DNA of 64,000 bases from Siphonodentalium dalli (GCA_032622095.1 CP136061.1:167651107-167715106); one strand, 5' to 3'; shown: positions 10,319 through 23,985, numbered from the stretch's first letter. A program made the numbers and translations. The notes: a model not told the origin generated them from the letters alone.

Positions 10319-13066
10319 ATGCCCCATGAAAGTGTGTCTGCACCCGGAGCTTTAGTGTATTTGATAAAAGGTACATCTCCTGCACAGATATATACAAGTT
10401 CCATGGTCATAAAAAGGGAATTACGGGTCCCTGGGGGCTTGCTTCCCTCATATGATGTACTTATTGACTCAAAATTGGGTAAAAACCCCTATTTTCATGT
10501 CATCAGCATCCCTGCCCCGTGCAAGTATGTCTCCAGCCCGGAGCTCTGGTGTATTTGAATAAAGGGGCATCTCCTGCACAGATACATATAAGATCCATGG
10601 TCATAAAAAGTGAATTAGGGGTTACAGGGGGGCTGCTTCCCTCATGTGGTGTGCCTATATAGACGCGAAAATTGAAGAAAAAACATATTTCCTAATGCAT
10701 ATCAGCATACATGCCCCATGAAAGTGTGTCTGCACCCGGAGCTTTAGTGTATTTGATAAAAGGTACATCTCCTGCACAGATATATACAAGTTCCATGGTC
10801 ATAAAAAGGGAATTACGGGTCCCTGGGGGCTTGCTTCCCTCATATGGTGTACTTATTGACTCAAAATTGGGTAAAAACCCCTATTTTCATGTCATCAGCA
10901 TCCCTGCCCCATGCAAGTATGTCTCCAGCCCGGAGCTCTGGTGTATTTGAATAAAGGGACATCTCCTGCACAGATACATATAAGATCCATGGTCATAAAC
11001 AGGGAATTAGGGGCTACAGGGGGCCTGCTTCCCTCATGTGGTGTGCCTATATAGACACGAAAATTGAAGAAAAAACATATTTCCTAATTGATATCAGCAT
11101 ACATGCCCCATGAAAGTGTGTCTCCACCCGGAGCTTTAGTTTATTTGATAAAAGGGACATCTCCTGCACAGATATATACAAGTTCCATGGCCATAAAAAG
11201 GGAATTAGGGGTCCCTGGGGGCTTGCTTCCCTCATATGGTGTACTTATTGACTCAAAATTGGGTAAAAACCCCTATTTTCATGTCATCAGCATCCCTGCC
11301 CCATGCAAGTACATCTCCAGCCCGGAGCTCTGGTGTATTTGAATAACGGGGCATCTCCTGCACAGATACATATAAGATCCATGGTCATAAAAAGGGAATT
11401 AGGGGTTACAGGGGGGCTGCTTCCCTCATGTGGTGTGCCTATATAGACGCGAAAATTGGAGAAAAAACATATTTCCTAATGCATATCAGCATACATGCCC
11501 CATGAAAGTGTGTCTGCACCCGGAGCTTTACTGTATTTGATAAAAGGTACATCTCCTGCACAGATATATACAAGTTCCATGGTCATAAAAAGGGAATTAG
11601 GGGTCCCTGGGGGCTTGCTTCCCTCATATGGTGTACTTATTGACTCAAAATTGGGTAAAAACCCCTATTTTCATATCATCAGCATCCCTGCCCCATGCAA
11701 GTATGTCTCCAGCCCGGAGCTCTGGTGTATTTGAATAAAGGGGCATCTCCTGCACAGATACATATAAGATCCATGGTCATAAATAGGGAATTAGGGGCTA
11801 CAGGGGGCCTGCTTCCCTCATGTGGTGTGCCTATATAGACACGAAAATTGAAGAAAAAACATATTTCCTAATGCATATCAGCATACGTACATGCCCCATG
11901 AAAGTGTGTCTCCACCCGGAGCTTTAGTTTATTTGATAAAAGGGACATCTCCTCCAGAGATATATACAAGTTCCATGGTCATAAAAAGGGAATTACGGGT
12001 CCCTGGGGGCTTGCTTCCCTCATATGGTGTACTTATTGACTCAAAATTGGGTAAAAATCCCTATTTTCATGTCATCAGCATCCCTGCCCCATGCAAGTAC
12101 ATCTCCAGCCCGGAGCTCTGGTGTATTTGAATAAAGGGGCATCTCCTGCACAGATACATATAAGATCCATGGTCATAAAAAGTGAATTAGGGGTTACAGG
12201 GGGGCTGCTTCCCTCATGTGGTGTGCCTATATAGACGCGAAAATTGAAGAAAAAACACATTTCCTAATGCATATCAGCATACATGCCCCATGAAAGTGTG
12301 TCTGCACCCGGAGCTTTAGTGTATTTGATAAAAGGTACATCTCCTGCACAGATATATACAAGTTCCATGGTCATAAAAAGGGAATTAGGGGTCCCTGGGG
12401 GCTTGCTTCCCTCATATGGTGTACTTATTGACTCAAAATTGTGTAAAAACCCCTATTTTCATATCATCAGCATCCCTGCCCCATGCAAGTATGTCTCCAG
12501 CCCGGAGCTCTGGTGTATTTGAATAAAGGGACATCTCCTGCACAGATACATATAAGATCCATGGTCATAAACAGGGAATTAGGGGCTATAGGGGGCCTGC
12601 TTCCCTCATGTGGTGTGTCTATATAGACACGAAAATTGAAGAAAAAACATATTTCCTAATTGATATCAGCATACATGCCCCATGAAAGTGTGTCTCCACC
12701 CGGAGCTTTAGTTTATTTGATAAAAGGGACATCTCCTGCACAGATATATAAAAGTTCCATGGTCATAAAAAGGGAATTAGGGGTCCCTGGGGGCTTGCTT
12801 CCCTCATATGGTGTACTTATTGACTCAAAATTGGGTAAAAACCCCTATTTTCATGTCATCAGCATCCCTGCCCCATGCAAGTACATCTCCAGCCCGGAGC
12901 TCTGGTGTATTTGAATAAAGGGGCATCTCCTGCACAAATACATATAAGATCCATGGTCATAAAAAGTGAATTAGGGGTTACAGGGGGGCTGCTTCCCTCA
13001 TGTGGTGTGCCTATATAGACGCGAAAATTGAAGAAAAAACATATTTCCTAATGCATATCAGCATAC
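10319..13066. repeat. Satellite 1 HOR copy 2 (7 dimers, 2,748 bp)
   Basis: Same seven-variant order as copy 1. Private marks are CCCCGTGCAAG in dimer 1, CCTCCAGAGATAT at ~11951 in dimer 5, TTGTGTAAAAAC at ~12438 in dimer 6 and GATATATAAAAG in dimer 7. These marks recur in HOR copy 4, showing a two-HOR alternation. Confidence 0.85.
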
Positions 13067-15813
13067 ATGCCCCATGAAAGTGTGTCTGCACCCGGAGCTT
13101 TAGTGTATTTGATAAAAGGTACATCTCCTGCACAGATATATACAAGTTCCATGGTCATAAAAAGGGAATTACGGGTCCCTGGGGGCTTGCTTCCCTCATA
13201 TGATGTACTTATTGACTCAAAATTGGGTAAAAACCCCTATTTTCATGTCATCAGCATCCCTGCCCCATGCAAGTATGTCTCCAGCCCGGAGCTCTGGTGT
13301 ATTTGAATAAAGGGGCATCTCCTGCACAGATACATATAAGATCCATGGTCATAAAAAGTGAATTAGCGGTTACAGGGGGGCTGCTTCCCTCATGTGGTGT
13401 GCCTATATAGACGCGAAAATTGAAGAAAAAACATATTTCCTAATGCATATCAGCATACATGCCCCATGAAAGTGTGTCTGCACCCGGAGCTTTATTGTAT
13501 TTGATAAAAGGTACATCTCCTGCACAGATATATACAAGTTCCATGGTCATAAAAAGGGAATTACGGGTCCCTGGGGGCTTGCTTCCCTCATATGGTGTAC
13601 TTATTGACTCAAAATTGGGTAAAAACCCCTATTTTCATGTCATCAGCATCCCTGCCCCATGCAAGTATGTCTCCAGCCCGGAGCTCTGGTGTATTTGAAT
13701 AAAGGGACATCTCCTGCACAGATACATATAAGATCCATGGTCATAAACAGGGAATTAGGGGCTACAGGGGGCCTGCTTCCCTCATGTGGTGTGCCTATAT
13801 AGACACGAAAATTGAAGAAAAAACATATTTCCTAATTGATATCAGCATACATGCCCCATGAAAGTGTGTCTCCACCCGGAGCTTTAGTTTATTTGATAAA
13901 AGGGACATCTCCTGCACAGATATATACAAGTTCCATGGCCATAAAAAGGGAATTAGGGGTCCCTGTGGGCTTGCTTCCCTCATATGGTGTACTTATTGAC
14001 TCAAAATTGGGTAAAAACCCCTATTTTCATGTCATCAGCATCCCTGCCCCATGCAAGTACATCTCCAGCCCGGAGCTCTGGTGTATTTGAATAACGGGGC
14101 ATCTCCTGCACAGATACATATAAGATCCATGGTCATAAAAAGGGAATTAGGGGTTACAGGGGGGCTGCTTCCCTCATGTGGTGTGCCTATATAGATGCGA
14201 AAATTGGAGAAAAAACATATTTCCTAATGCATATCAGCATACATGCCCCATGAAAGTGTGTCTGCACCCGGAGCTTTACTGTATTTGATAAAAGGTACAT
14301 CTCCTGCACAGATATATACAAGTTCCATGGTCATAAAAAGGGAATTAGGGGTCCCTGGGGGCTTGCTTCCCTCATATGGTGTACTTATTGACTCAAAATT
14401 GGGTAAAAACCCCTATTTTCATATCATCAGCATCCCTGCCCCATCCAAGTATGTCTCCAGCCCGGAGCTCTGGTGTATTTGAATAAAGGGGCATCTCCTG
14501 CACAGATACATATAAGATCCATGGTCATAAATAGGGAATTAGGGGCTACAGGGGGCCTGCTTCCCTCATGTGGTGTGCCTATATAGACACGAAAATTGAA
14601 GAAAAAACATATTTCCTAATGCATATCAGCATACATGCCCCATGAAAGTGTGTCTCCACCCGGAGCTTTAGTTTATTTGATAAAAGGGACATCTCCTGCA
14701 CAGATATATACAAGTTCCATGGTCATAAAAAGGGAATTACGGGTCCCTGGGGGCTTGCTTCCCTCATATGGTGTACTTATTGACTCAAAATTGGGTAAAA
14801 ACCCCTATTTTCATGTCATCAGCATCCCTGCCCCATGCAAGTACATCTCCAGCCCGGAGCTCTGGTGTATTTGAATAACGGGGCATCTCCTGCACAGATA
14901 CATATAAGATCCATGGTCATAAAAAGTGAATTAGGGGTTACAGGGGGGCTGCTTCCCTCATGTGGTGTGCCTATATAGACGCGGAAATTGAAGAAAAAAC
15001 ATATTTCCTAATGCATATCAGCATACATGCCCCATGAAAGTGTGTCTGCACCCGGAGCTTTAGTGTATTTGATAAAAGGTACATCTCCTGCACAGATATA
15101 TACAAGTTCCATGGTCATAAAAAGGGAATTAGGGGTCCCTGGGGCTTGCTTCCCTCATATGGTGTACTTATTGACTCAAAATTGGGTAAAAACCCCTATT
15201 TTCATATCATCAGCATCCCTGCCCCATGCAAGTATGTCTCCAGCCCGGAGCTCTGGTGTATTTGAATAAAGGGGCATCTCCTGCACAGATACATATAAGA
15301 TCCATGGTCATAAATAGGGAATTAGGGGCTACAGGGGGCCTGCTTCCCTCGTGTGGTGTGCCTATATAGACACGAAAATTGAAGAAAAAACATATTTCCT
15401 AATGCATATCAGCATACGTACATGCCCCATGAAAGTGTGTCTCCACCCGGAGCTTTAGTTTATTTGATAAAAGGGACATCTCCTGCACAGATATATACAA
15501 GTTCCATGGTCATAAAAAGGGAATTAGGGGTCCCTGGGGGCTTGCTTCCCTCATATGGTGTACTTATTGACTCAAAATTGGGTAAAAACCCCTATTTTCA
15601 TGTCATCAGCATCCATGCCCCATGCAAGTACATCTCCAGCCCGGAGCTCTGGTGTATTTGAATAAAGGGGCATCTCCTGCACAAATACATATAAGATCCA
15701 TGGTCATAAAAAGTGAATTAGGGGTTACAGGGGGGCTGCTTCCCTCATGTGGTGTGCCTATATAGACGCGAAAATTGAAGAAAAAACATATTTCCTAATG
15801 CATATCAGCATAC
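13067..15813. repeat. Satellite 1 HOR copy 3 (7 dimers, 2,747 bp)
   Basis: Resembles copy 1: it shares the one-base deletion in dimer 6 (~15140) and the extra CGTA before dimer 7 (~15417). Additional marks are CCCTGTGGGC in dimer 3 (~13963) and CCCCATCCAAG in dimer 4 (~14443). Confidence 0.85.
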
Positions 15814-18561
15814 ATGCCCCATGAAAGTGTGTCTGCACCCGGAGCTTTAGTGTATTTGATAAAAGGTACATCTCCTGCACAGATATATACAAGTTCCATG
15901 GTCATAAAAAGGGAATTACGGGTCCCTGGGGGCTTGCTTCCCTCATATGATGTACTTATTGACTCAAAATTGGGTAAAAACCCCTATTTTCATGTCATCA
16001 GCATCCCTGCCCCGTGCAAGTATGTCTCCAGCCCGGAGCTCTGGTGTATTTGAATAAAGGGGCATCTCCTGCACAGATACATATAAGATCCATGGTCATA
16101 AAAAGTGAATTAGGGGTTACAGGGGGGCTGCTTCCCTCATGTGGTGTGCCTATATAGACGCGAAAATTGAAGAAAAAACATATTTCCTAATGCATATCAG
16201 CATACATGCCCCATGAAAGTGTGTCTGCACCCGGAGCTTTAGTGTATTTGATAAAAGGTACATCTCCTGCACAGATATATACAAGTTCCATGGTCATAAA
16301 AAGGGAATTACGGGTCCCTGGGGGCTTGCTTCCCTCATATGGTGTACTTATTGACTCAAAATTGGGTAAAAACCCCTATTTTCATGTCATCAGCATCCCT
16401 GCCCCATGCAAGTATGTCTCCAGCCCGGAGCTCTGGTGTATTTGAATAAAGGGACATCTCCTGCACAGATACATATAAGATCCATGGTCATAAACAGGGA
16501 ATTAGGGGCTACAGGGGGCCTGCTTCCCTCATGTGGTGTGCCTATATAGACACGAAAATTGAAGAAAAAACATATTTCCTAATTGATATCAGCATACATG
16601 CCCCATGAAAGTGTGTCTCCACCCGGAGCTTTAGTTTATTTGATAAAAGGGACATCTCCTGCACAGATATATACAAGTTCCATGGCCATAAAAAGGGAAT
16701 TAGGGGTCCCTGGGGGCTTGCTTCCCTCATATGGTGTACTTATTGACTCAAAATTGGGTAAAAACCCCTATTTTCATGTCATCAGCATCCCTGCCCCATG
16801 CAAGTACATCTCCAGCCCGGAGCTCTGGTGTATTTGAATAACGGGGCATCTCCTGCACAGATACATATAAGATCCATGGTCATAAAAAGGGAATTAGGGG
16901 TTACAGGGGGGCTGCTTCCCTCATGTGGTGTGCCTATATAGACGCGAAAATTGGAGAAAAAACATATTTCCTAATGCATATCAGCATACATGCCCCATGA
17001 AAGTGTGTCTGCACCCGGAGCTTTACTGTATTTGATAAAAGGTACATCTCCTGCACAGATATATACAAGTTCCATGGTCATAAAAAGGGAATTAGGGGTC
17101 CCTGGGGGCTTGCTTCCCTCATATGGTGTACTTATTGACTCAAAATTGGGTAAAAACCCCTATTTTCATATCATCAGCATCCCTGCCCCATGCAAGTATG
17201 TCTCCAGCCCGGAGCTCTGGTGTATTTGAATAAAGGGGCATCTCCTGCACAGATACATATAAGATCCATGGTCATAAATAGGGAATTAGGGGCTACAGGG
17301 GGCCTGCTTCCCTCATGTGGTGTGCCTATATAGACACGAAAATTGAAGAAAAAACATATTTCCTAATGCATATCAGCATACGTACATGCCCCATGAAAGT
17401 GTGTCTCCACCCGGAGCTTTAGTTTATTTGATAAAAGGGACATCTCCTCCAGAGATATATACAAGTTCCATGGTCATAAAAAGGGAATTACGGGTCCCTG
17501 GGGGCTTGCTTCCCTCATATGGTGTACTTATTGACTCAAAATTGGGTAAAAATCCCTATTTTCATGTCATCAGCATCCCTGCCCCATGCAAGTACATCTC
17601 CAGCCCGGAGCTCTGGTGTATTTGAATAAAGGGGCATCTCCTGCACAGATACATATAAGATCCATGGTCATAAAAAGTGAATTAGGGGTTACAGGGGGGC
17701 TGCTTCCCTCATGTGGTGTGCCTATATAGACGCGAAAATTGAAGAAAAAACACATTTCCTAATGCATATCAGCATACATGCCCCATGAAAGTGTGTCTGC
17801 ACCCGGAGCTTTAGTGTATTTGATAAAAGGTACATCTCCTGCACAGATATATACAAGTTCCATGGTCATAAAAAGGGAATTAGGGGTCCCTGGGGGCTTG
17901 CTTCCCTCATATGGTGTACTTATTGACTCAAAATTGTGTAAAAACCCCTATTTTCATATCATCAGCATCCCTGCCCCATGCAAGTATGTCTCCAGCCCGG
18001 AGCTCTGGTGTATTTGAATAAAGGGACATCTCCTGCACAGATACATATAAGATCCATGGTCATAAACAGGGAATTAGGGGCTATAGGGGGCCTGCTTCCC
18101 TCATGTGGTGTGTCTATATAGACACGAAAATTGAAGAAAAAACATATTTCCTAATTGATATCAGCATACATGCCCCATGAAAGTGTGTCTCCACCCGGAG
18201 CTTTAGTTTATTTGATAAAAGGGACATCTCCTGCACAGATATATAAAAGTTCCATGGTCATAAAAAGGGAATTAGGGGTCCCTGGGGGCTTGCTTCCCTC
18301 ATATGGTGTACTTATTGACTCAAAATTGGGTAAAAACCCCTATTTTCATGTCATCAGCATCCCTGCCCCATGCAAGTACATCTCCAGCCCGGAGCTCTGG
18401 TGTATTTGAATAAAGGGGCATCTCCTGCACAAATACATATAAGATCCATGGTCATAAAAAGTGAATTAGGGGTTACAGGGGGGCTGCTTCCCTCATGTGG
18501 TGTGCCTATATAGACGCGAAAATTGAAGAAAAAACATATTTCCTAATGCATATCAGCATAC
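15814..18561. repeat. Satellite 1 HOR copy 4 (7 dimers, 2,748 bp)
   Basis: Carries all the private marks of copy 2, offset by exactly 5,495 bp: CCCCGTGCAAG, CCTCCAGAGATAT at ~17446, TTGTGTAAAAAC at ~17933 and GATATATAAAAG at ~18239. Copies 2 and 4 therefore descend from one 14-dimer duplication. Confidence 0.85.
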
Positions 18562-21306
18562 ATGCCCCATGAAAGTGTGTCTGCACCCGGAGCTTTAGTG
18601 TATTTGATAAAAGGTACATCTCCTGCACAGATATATACAAGTTCCATGGTCATAAAAAGGGAATTACGGGTCCCTGGGGGCTTGCTTCCCTCATATGATG
18701 TACTTATTGACTCAAAATTGGGTAAAAACCCCTATTTTCATGTCATCAGCATCCCTGCCCCATGCAAGTATGTCTCCAGCCCGGAGCTCTGGTGTATTTG
18801 AATAAAGGGGCATCTCCTGCACAGATACATATAAGATCCATGGTCATAAAAAGTGAATTAGCGGTTACAGGGGGGCTGCTTCCCTCATGTGGTGTGCCTA
18901 TATAGACGCGAAAATTGAAGAAAAAACATATTTCCTAATGCATATCAGCATACATGCCCCATGAAAGTGTGTCTGCACCCGGAGCTTTATTGTATTTGAT
19001 AAAAGGTACATCTCCTGCACAGATATATACAAGTTCCATGGTCATAAAAAGGGAATTACGGGTCCCTGGGGGCTTGCTTCCCTCATATGGTGTACTTATT
19101 GACTCAAAATTGGGTAAAAACCCCTATTTTCATGTCATCAGCATCCCTGCCCCATGCAAGTATGTCTCCAGCCCGGAGCTCTGGTGTATTTGAATAAAGG
19201 GACATCTCCTGCACAGATACATATAAGATCCATGGTCATAAACAGGGAATTAGGGGCTACAGGGGGCCTGCTTCCCTCATGTGGTGTGCCTATATAGACA
19301 CGAAAATTGAAGAAAAAACATATTTCCTAATTGATATCAGCATACATGCCCCATGAAAGTGTGTCTCCACCCGGAGCTTTAGTTTATTTGATAAAAGGGA
19401 CATCTCCTGCACAGATATATACAAGTTCCATGGCCATAAAAAGGGAATTAGGGGTCCCTGTGGGCTTGCTTCCCTCATATGGTGTACTTATTGACTCAAA
19501 ATTGGGTAAAAACCCCTATTTTCATGTCATCAGCATCCCTGCCCCATGCAAGTACATCTCCAGCCCGGAGCTCTGGTGTATTTGAATAACGGGGCATCTC
19601 CTGCACAGATACATATAAGATCCATGGTCATAAACAGGGAATTAGGGGCTATAGGGGGCCTGCTTCCCTCATGTGGTGTGTCTATATAGACACGAAAATT
19701 GAAGAAAAAACATATTTCCTAATTGATATCAGCATACATGCCCCATGAAAGTGTGTCTCCACCCGGAGCTTTAGTTTATTTGATAAAAGGGACATCTCCT
19801 GCACAGATATATAAAAGTTCCATGGTCATAAAAAGGGAATTAGGGGTCCCTGGGGGCTTGCTTCCCTCATATGGTGTACTTATTGACTCAAAATTGGGTA
19901 AAAACCCCTATTTTCATGTCATCAGCATCCCTGCCCCATGCAAGTACATCTCCAGCCCGGAGCTCTGGTGTATTTGAATAAAGGGGCATCTCCTGCACAA
20001 ATACATATAAGATCCATGGTCATAAAAAGTGAATTAGGGGTTACAGGGGGGCTGCTTCCCTCATGTGGTGTGCCTATATAGACGCGAAAATTGAAGAAAA
20101 AACATATTTCCTAATGCATATCAGCATACATGCCCCATGAAAGTGTGTCTGCACCCGGAGCTTTAGTGTATTTGATAAAAGGTACATCTCCTGCACAGAT
20201 ATATACAAGTTCCATGGTCATAAAAAGGGAATTACGGGTCCCTGGGGGCTTGCTTCCCTCATATGATGTACTTATTGACTCAAAATTGGGTAAAAACCCC
20301 TATTTTCATGTCATCAGCATCCCTGCCCCATGCAAGTATGTCTCCAGCCCGGAGCTCTGGTGTATTTGAATAAAGGGGCATCTCCTGCACAGATACATAT
20401 AAGATCCATGGTCATAAAAAGTGAATTAGCGGTTACAGGGGGGCTGCTTCCCTCATGTGGTGTGCCTATATAGACGCGAAAATTGAAGAAAAAAACATAT
20501 TTCCTAATGCATATCAGCATACATGCCCCATGAAAGTGTGTCTGCACCCGGAGCTTTATTGTATTTGATAAAAGGTACATCTCCTGCACAGATATATACA
20601 AGTTCCATGGTCATAAAAAGGGAATTACGGGTCCCTGGGGGCTTGCTTCCCTCATATGGTGTACTTATTGACTCAAAATTGGGTAAAAACCCCTATTTTC
20701 ATGTCATCAGCATCCCTGCCCCATGCAAGTATGTCTCCAGCCCGGAGCTCTGGTGTATTTGAATAAAGGGACATCTCCTGCACAGATACATATAAGATCC
20801 ATGGTCATAAACAGGGAATTAGGGGCTACAGGGGGCCTGCTTCCCTCATGTGGTGTGCCTATATAGACACGAAAATTGAAGAAAAAACATATTTCCTAAT
20901 TGATATCAGCATACATGCCCCATGAAAGTGTGTCTCCACCCGGAGCTTTAGTTTATTTGATAAAAGGGACATCTCCTGCACAGATATATACAAGTTCCAT
21001 GGCCATAAAAAGGGAATTAGGGGTCCCTGTGGGCTTGCTTCCCTCATATGGTGTACTTATTGACTCAAAATTGGGTAAAAACCCCTATTTTCATGTCATC
21101 AGCATCCCTGCCCCATGCAAGTACATCTCCAGCCCGGAGCTCTGGTGTATTTGAATAACGGGGCATCTCCTGCACAGATACATATAAGATCCATGGTCAT
21201 AAAAAGGGAATTAGGGGTTACAGGGGGGCTGCTTCCCTCATGTGGTGTGCCTATATAGATGCGAAAATTGGAGAAAAAACATATTTCCTAATGCATATCA
21301 GCATAC
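18170..21306. repeat. Recent 4-dimer tandem duplication inside satellite 1
   Basis: Dimers at 18170, 18562, 18954 and 19346 carry, in order, GATATATAAAAG, CATATGATGTAC, GCTTTATTGTAT and CCCTGTGGGC. The same four marks recur in the same order at 19738, 20130, 20523 and 20915. The offset is 1,568-1,569 bp. Confidence 0.85.
18562..20129. repeat. Satellite 1 HOR copy 5, shortened to 4 dimers (1,568 bp)
   Basis: Contains types 1, 2 and 3, then jumps straight to type 7. The jump lies between ~19590 (AATAACGGGGCATC, a type-3 mark) and ~19650 (GGGGCTATAGGGGGCC, the mark seen just before type-7 dimers), placing an unequal-exchange junction within about 60 bp of homologous sequence. Confidence 0.8.
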
Positions 21307-22874
21307 ATGCCCCATGAAAGTGTGTCTGCACCCGGAGCTTTACTGTATTTGATAAAAGGTACATCTCCTGCACAGATATATACAAGTTCCATGGTCATAA
21401 AAAGGGAATTAGGGGTCCCTGGGGGCTTGCTTCCCTCATATGGTGTACTTATTGACTCAAAATTGGGTAAAAACCCCTATTTTCATATCATCAGCATCCC
21501 TGCCCCATCCAAGTATGTCTCCAGCCCGGAGCTCTGGTGTATTTGAATAAAGGGGCATCTCCTGCACAGATACATATAAGATCCATGGTCATAAATAGGG
21601 AATTAGGGGCTACAGGGGGCCTGCTTCCCTCATGTGGTGTGCCTATATAGACACGAAAATTGAAGAAAAAACATATTTCCTAATGCATATCAGCATACAT
21701 GCCCCATGAAAGTGTGTCTCCACCCGGAGCTTTAGTTTATTTGATAAAAGGGACATCTCCTGCACAGATATATACAAGTTCCATGGTCATAAAAAGGGAA
21801 TTACGGGTCCCTGGGGGCTTGCTTCCCTCATATGGTGTACTTATTGACTCAAAATTGGGTAAAAACCCCTATTTTCATGTCATCAGCATCCCTGCCCCAT
21901 GCAAGTACATCTCCAGCCCGGAGCTCTGGTGTATTTGAATAACGGGGCATCTCCTGCACAGATACATATAAGATCCATGGTCATAAAAAGTGAATTAGGG
22001 GTTACAGGGTGGCTGCTTCCCTCATGTGGTGTGCCTATATAGACGCGGAAATTGAAGAAAAAACATATTTCCTAATGCATATCAGCATACATGCCCCATG
22101 AAAGTGTGTCTGCACCCGGAGCTTTAGTGTATTTGATAAAAGGTACATCTCCTGCACAGATATATACAAGTTCCATGGTCATAAAAAGGGAATTAGGGGT
22201 CCCTGGGGGCTTGCTTCCCTCATATGGTGTACTTATTGACTCAAAATTGTGTAAAAACCCCTATTTTCATATCATCAGCATCCCTGCCCCATGCAAGTAT
22301 GTCTCCAGCCCGGAGCTCTGGTGTATTTGAATAAAGGGACATCTCCTGCACAGATACATATAAGATCCATGGTCATAAACAGGGAATTAGGGGCTATAGG
22401 GGGCCTGCTTCCCTCATGTGGTGTGCCTATATAGACACGAAAATTGAAGAAAAAACATATTTCCTAATTGATATCAGCATACATGCCCCATGAAAGTGTG
22501 TCTCCACCCGGAGCTTTAGTTTATTTGATAAAAGGGACATCTCCTGCACAGATATATACAAGTTCCATGGTCATAAAAAGGGAATTAGGGGTCCCTGGGG
22601 GCTTGCTTCCCTCATATGGTGTACTTATTGACTCAAAATTGGGTAAAAACCCCTATTTTCATGTCATCAGCATCCCTGCCCCATGCAAGTACATCTCCAG
22701 CCCGGAGCTCTGGTGTATTTGAATAAAGGGGCATCTCCTGCACAAATACATATAAGATCCATGGTCATAAAAAGTGAATTAGGGGTTACAGGGGGGCTGC
22801 TTCCCTCATGTGGTGTGCCTATATAGACGCGAAAATTGAAGAAAAAACATATTTCCTAATGCATATCAGCATAC
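20130..22874. repeat. Satellite 1 HOR copy 6 (7 dimers, 2,745 bp)
   Basis: Full variant order again, with CCCCATCCAAG in dimer 4 (as in copy 3) and TTGTGTAAAAAC in dimer 6 (as in copies 2 and 4). It is thus a mosaic of the two alternating HOR types. One extra A near 20486 makes one unit 393 bp. Confidence 0.8.
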
Positions 22875-23985
22875 ATGCCCCATGAAAGTGTGTCTGCACC
22901 CGGAGCTTTAGTGTATTTGATAAAAGGTACATCTCCTGCACAGATATATACAAGTTCCATGGTCATAAAAAGGGAATTACGGGTCCCTGGGGGCTTGCTT
23001 CCCTCATATGATGTACTTATTGACTCAAAATTGGGTAAAAACCCCTATTTTCATGTCATCAGCATCCCTGCCCCATGCAAGTATGTCTCCAGCCCGGAGC
23101 TCTGGTGTATTTGAATAAAGGGGCATCTCCTGCACAGATACATATAAGATCCATGATCATAAAAAGTGAATTAGGGGCTACAGGGGGCCTGCTTCCCTCA
23201 TGTGGTGTGCCTATATAGACACGAAAATTGAAGAAAAAACATATTTCCTAATGCATATCAGCATACATGCCCCATGAAAGTGTGTCTCCACCCGGAGCTT
23301 TAGTGTATTTGATAAAAGGGACATCTCCTGCACAGATATATACAAGTTCCATGGTCATAAAAAGGGAATTAGGGGTCCCTGGGGGCTTGCTTCCCTCATA
23401 TGGAGTACTTATTGACTCAAAATTGGGTAAAAACCCCTATTTTCATATCATCAGCATCCCTGCCCCATGCAAGTATGTCTCCAGCCCGGAGCTCTGGTGT
23501 ATTTGAATAAAGGGGCATCTCCTGCACAGATACATATAAGATCCATGGTCATAAATAGGGAATTAGGGGTTACAGGGGGCCTGCTTCCCTCATGTGGTGT
23601 GCCTATATAGACGCGAAAATTGAAGAAAAAACATATTTCCTAATGCATATCAGCATACATGCCCCATGAATGTGTGTCTCCACCCGGAGCTCTAGTGTAT
23701 TTAATAAAAGGGACATCTCATGCACAGATATATACACTATGCATGGTCATAAAATGGGAATTAGGGGTTAGTGTGTGTGTGCTTCCCTCATATGGTGGGA
23801 ATATATACTCGAAAATTGAAGAAAAAATATATCCAAATACATATATCCATCCCTGACACAAGATGTTGTGTCTACCTCCCGGAGCTCCATTGTATGTCAG
23901 TATATTTTCCATTGTCATAAAAAGGGAATGAGGTCTTACTCGGGGCTTCCTTCATCATATGGTGGGCCTATATTAACTCGAAAAA
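22875..23985. repeat. Satellite 1 terminal partial HOR with degenerate edge
   Basis: The dimers at 22875 and 23267 are still close to consensus. From ~23670 the sequence diverges quickly (GTGTGTGTGC insertion at ~23771, ACACAAGATGTTGTG at ~23857), and recognisable monomer sequence fades out by ~23985. The last copies are clearly older than the interior. Confidence 0.85.

Larger units (their letters stand above)
7421..23985. repeat. Satellite 1: 392-bp dimeric unit, ~42 copies, with higher-order structure
   Basis: Each 392-bp unit is a pair of diverged ~196-bp monomers. One begins ATGCCCCATGAAAGTGTGTC and ends near CATCAGCATCCCT. The other begins GCCCCATGCAAGTATGTCTC and contains CCTATATAGACGCGAAAATTG. 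Both share CACAGATA(T/C)ATA, CCATGGTCATAAA and GGGAATTA(G/C)GGG. Unit starts are at 7571, 7963, 8355, 8747, 9140 and so on to 23659, with steps of 392 bp except small indels (393, 395 or 396). The same 79-codon open frame recurs in most units; it is a consequence of the repeat, not a gene. The left edge is abrupt, inside a monomer; the right edge decays. Confidence 0.97.

Noticed and set aside
7571-23856. Dozens of near-identical 79-84 codon plus-strand frames beginning MPHESVS, which could look like a gene family
   Set aside because: Each spans ~1.2 monomers of the tandem repeat, at the repeat period. Most differences change amino acids and one-base indels are tolerated (frameshifted copies at 9532 and 15027), and there is no start or stop context apart from the repeat.
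7421-23985. CRISPR array
   Set aside because: The repeats are directly adjacent ~196/392-bp units without unique spacers, and the surroundings are eukaryotic repeats without cas genes.
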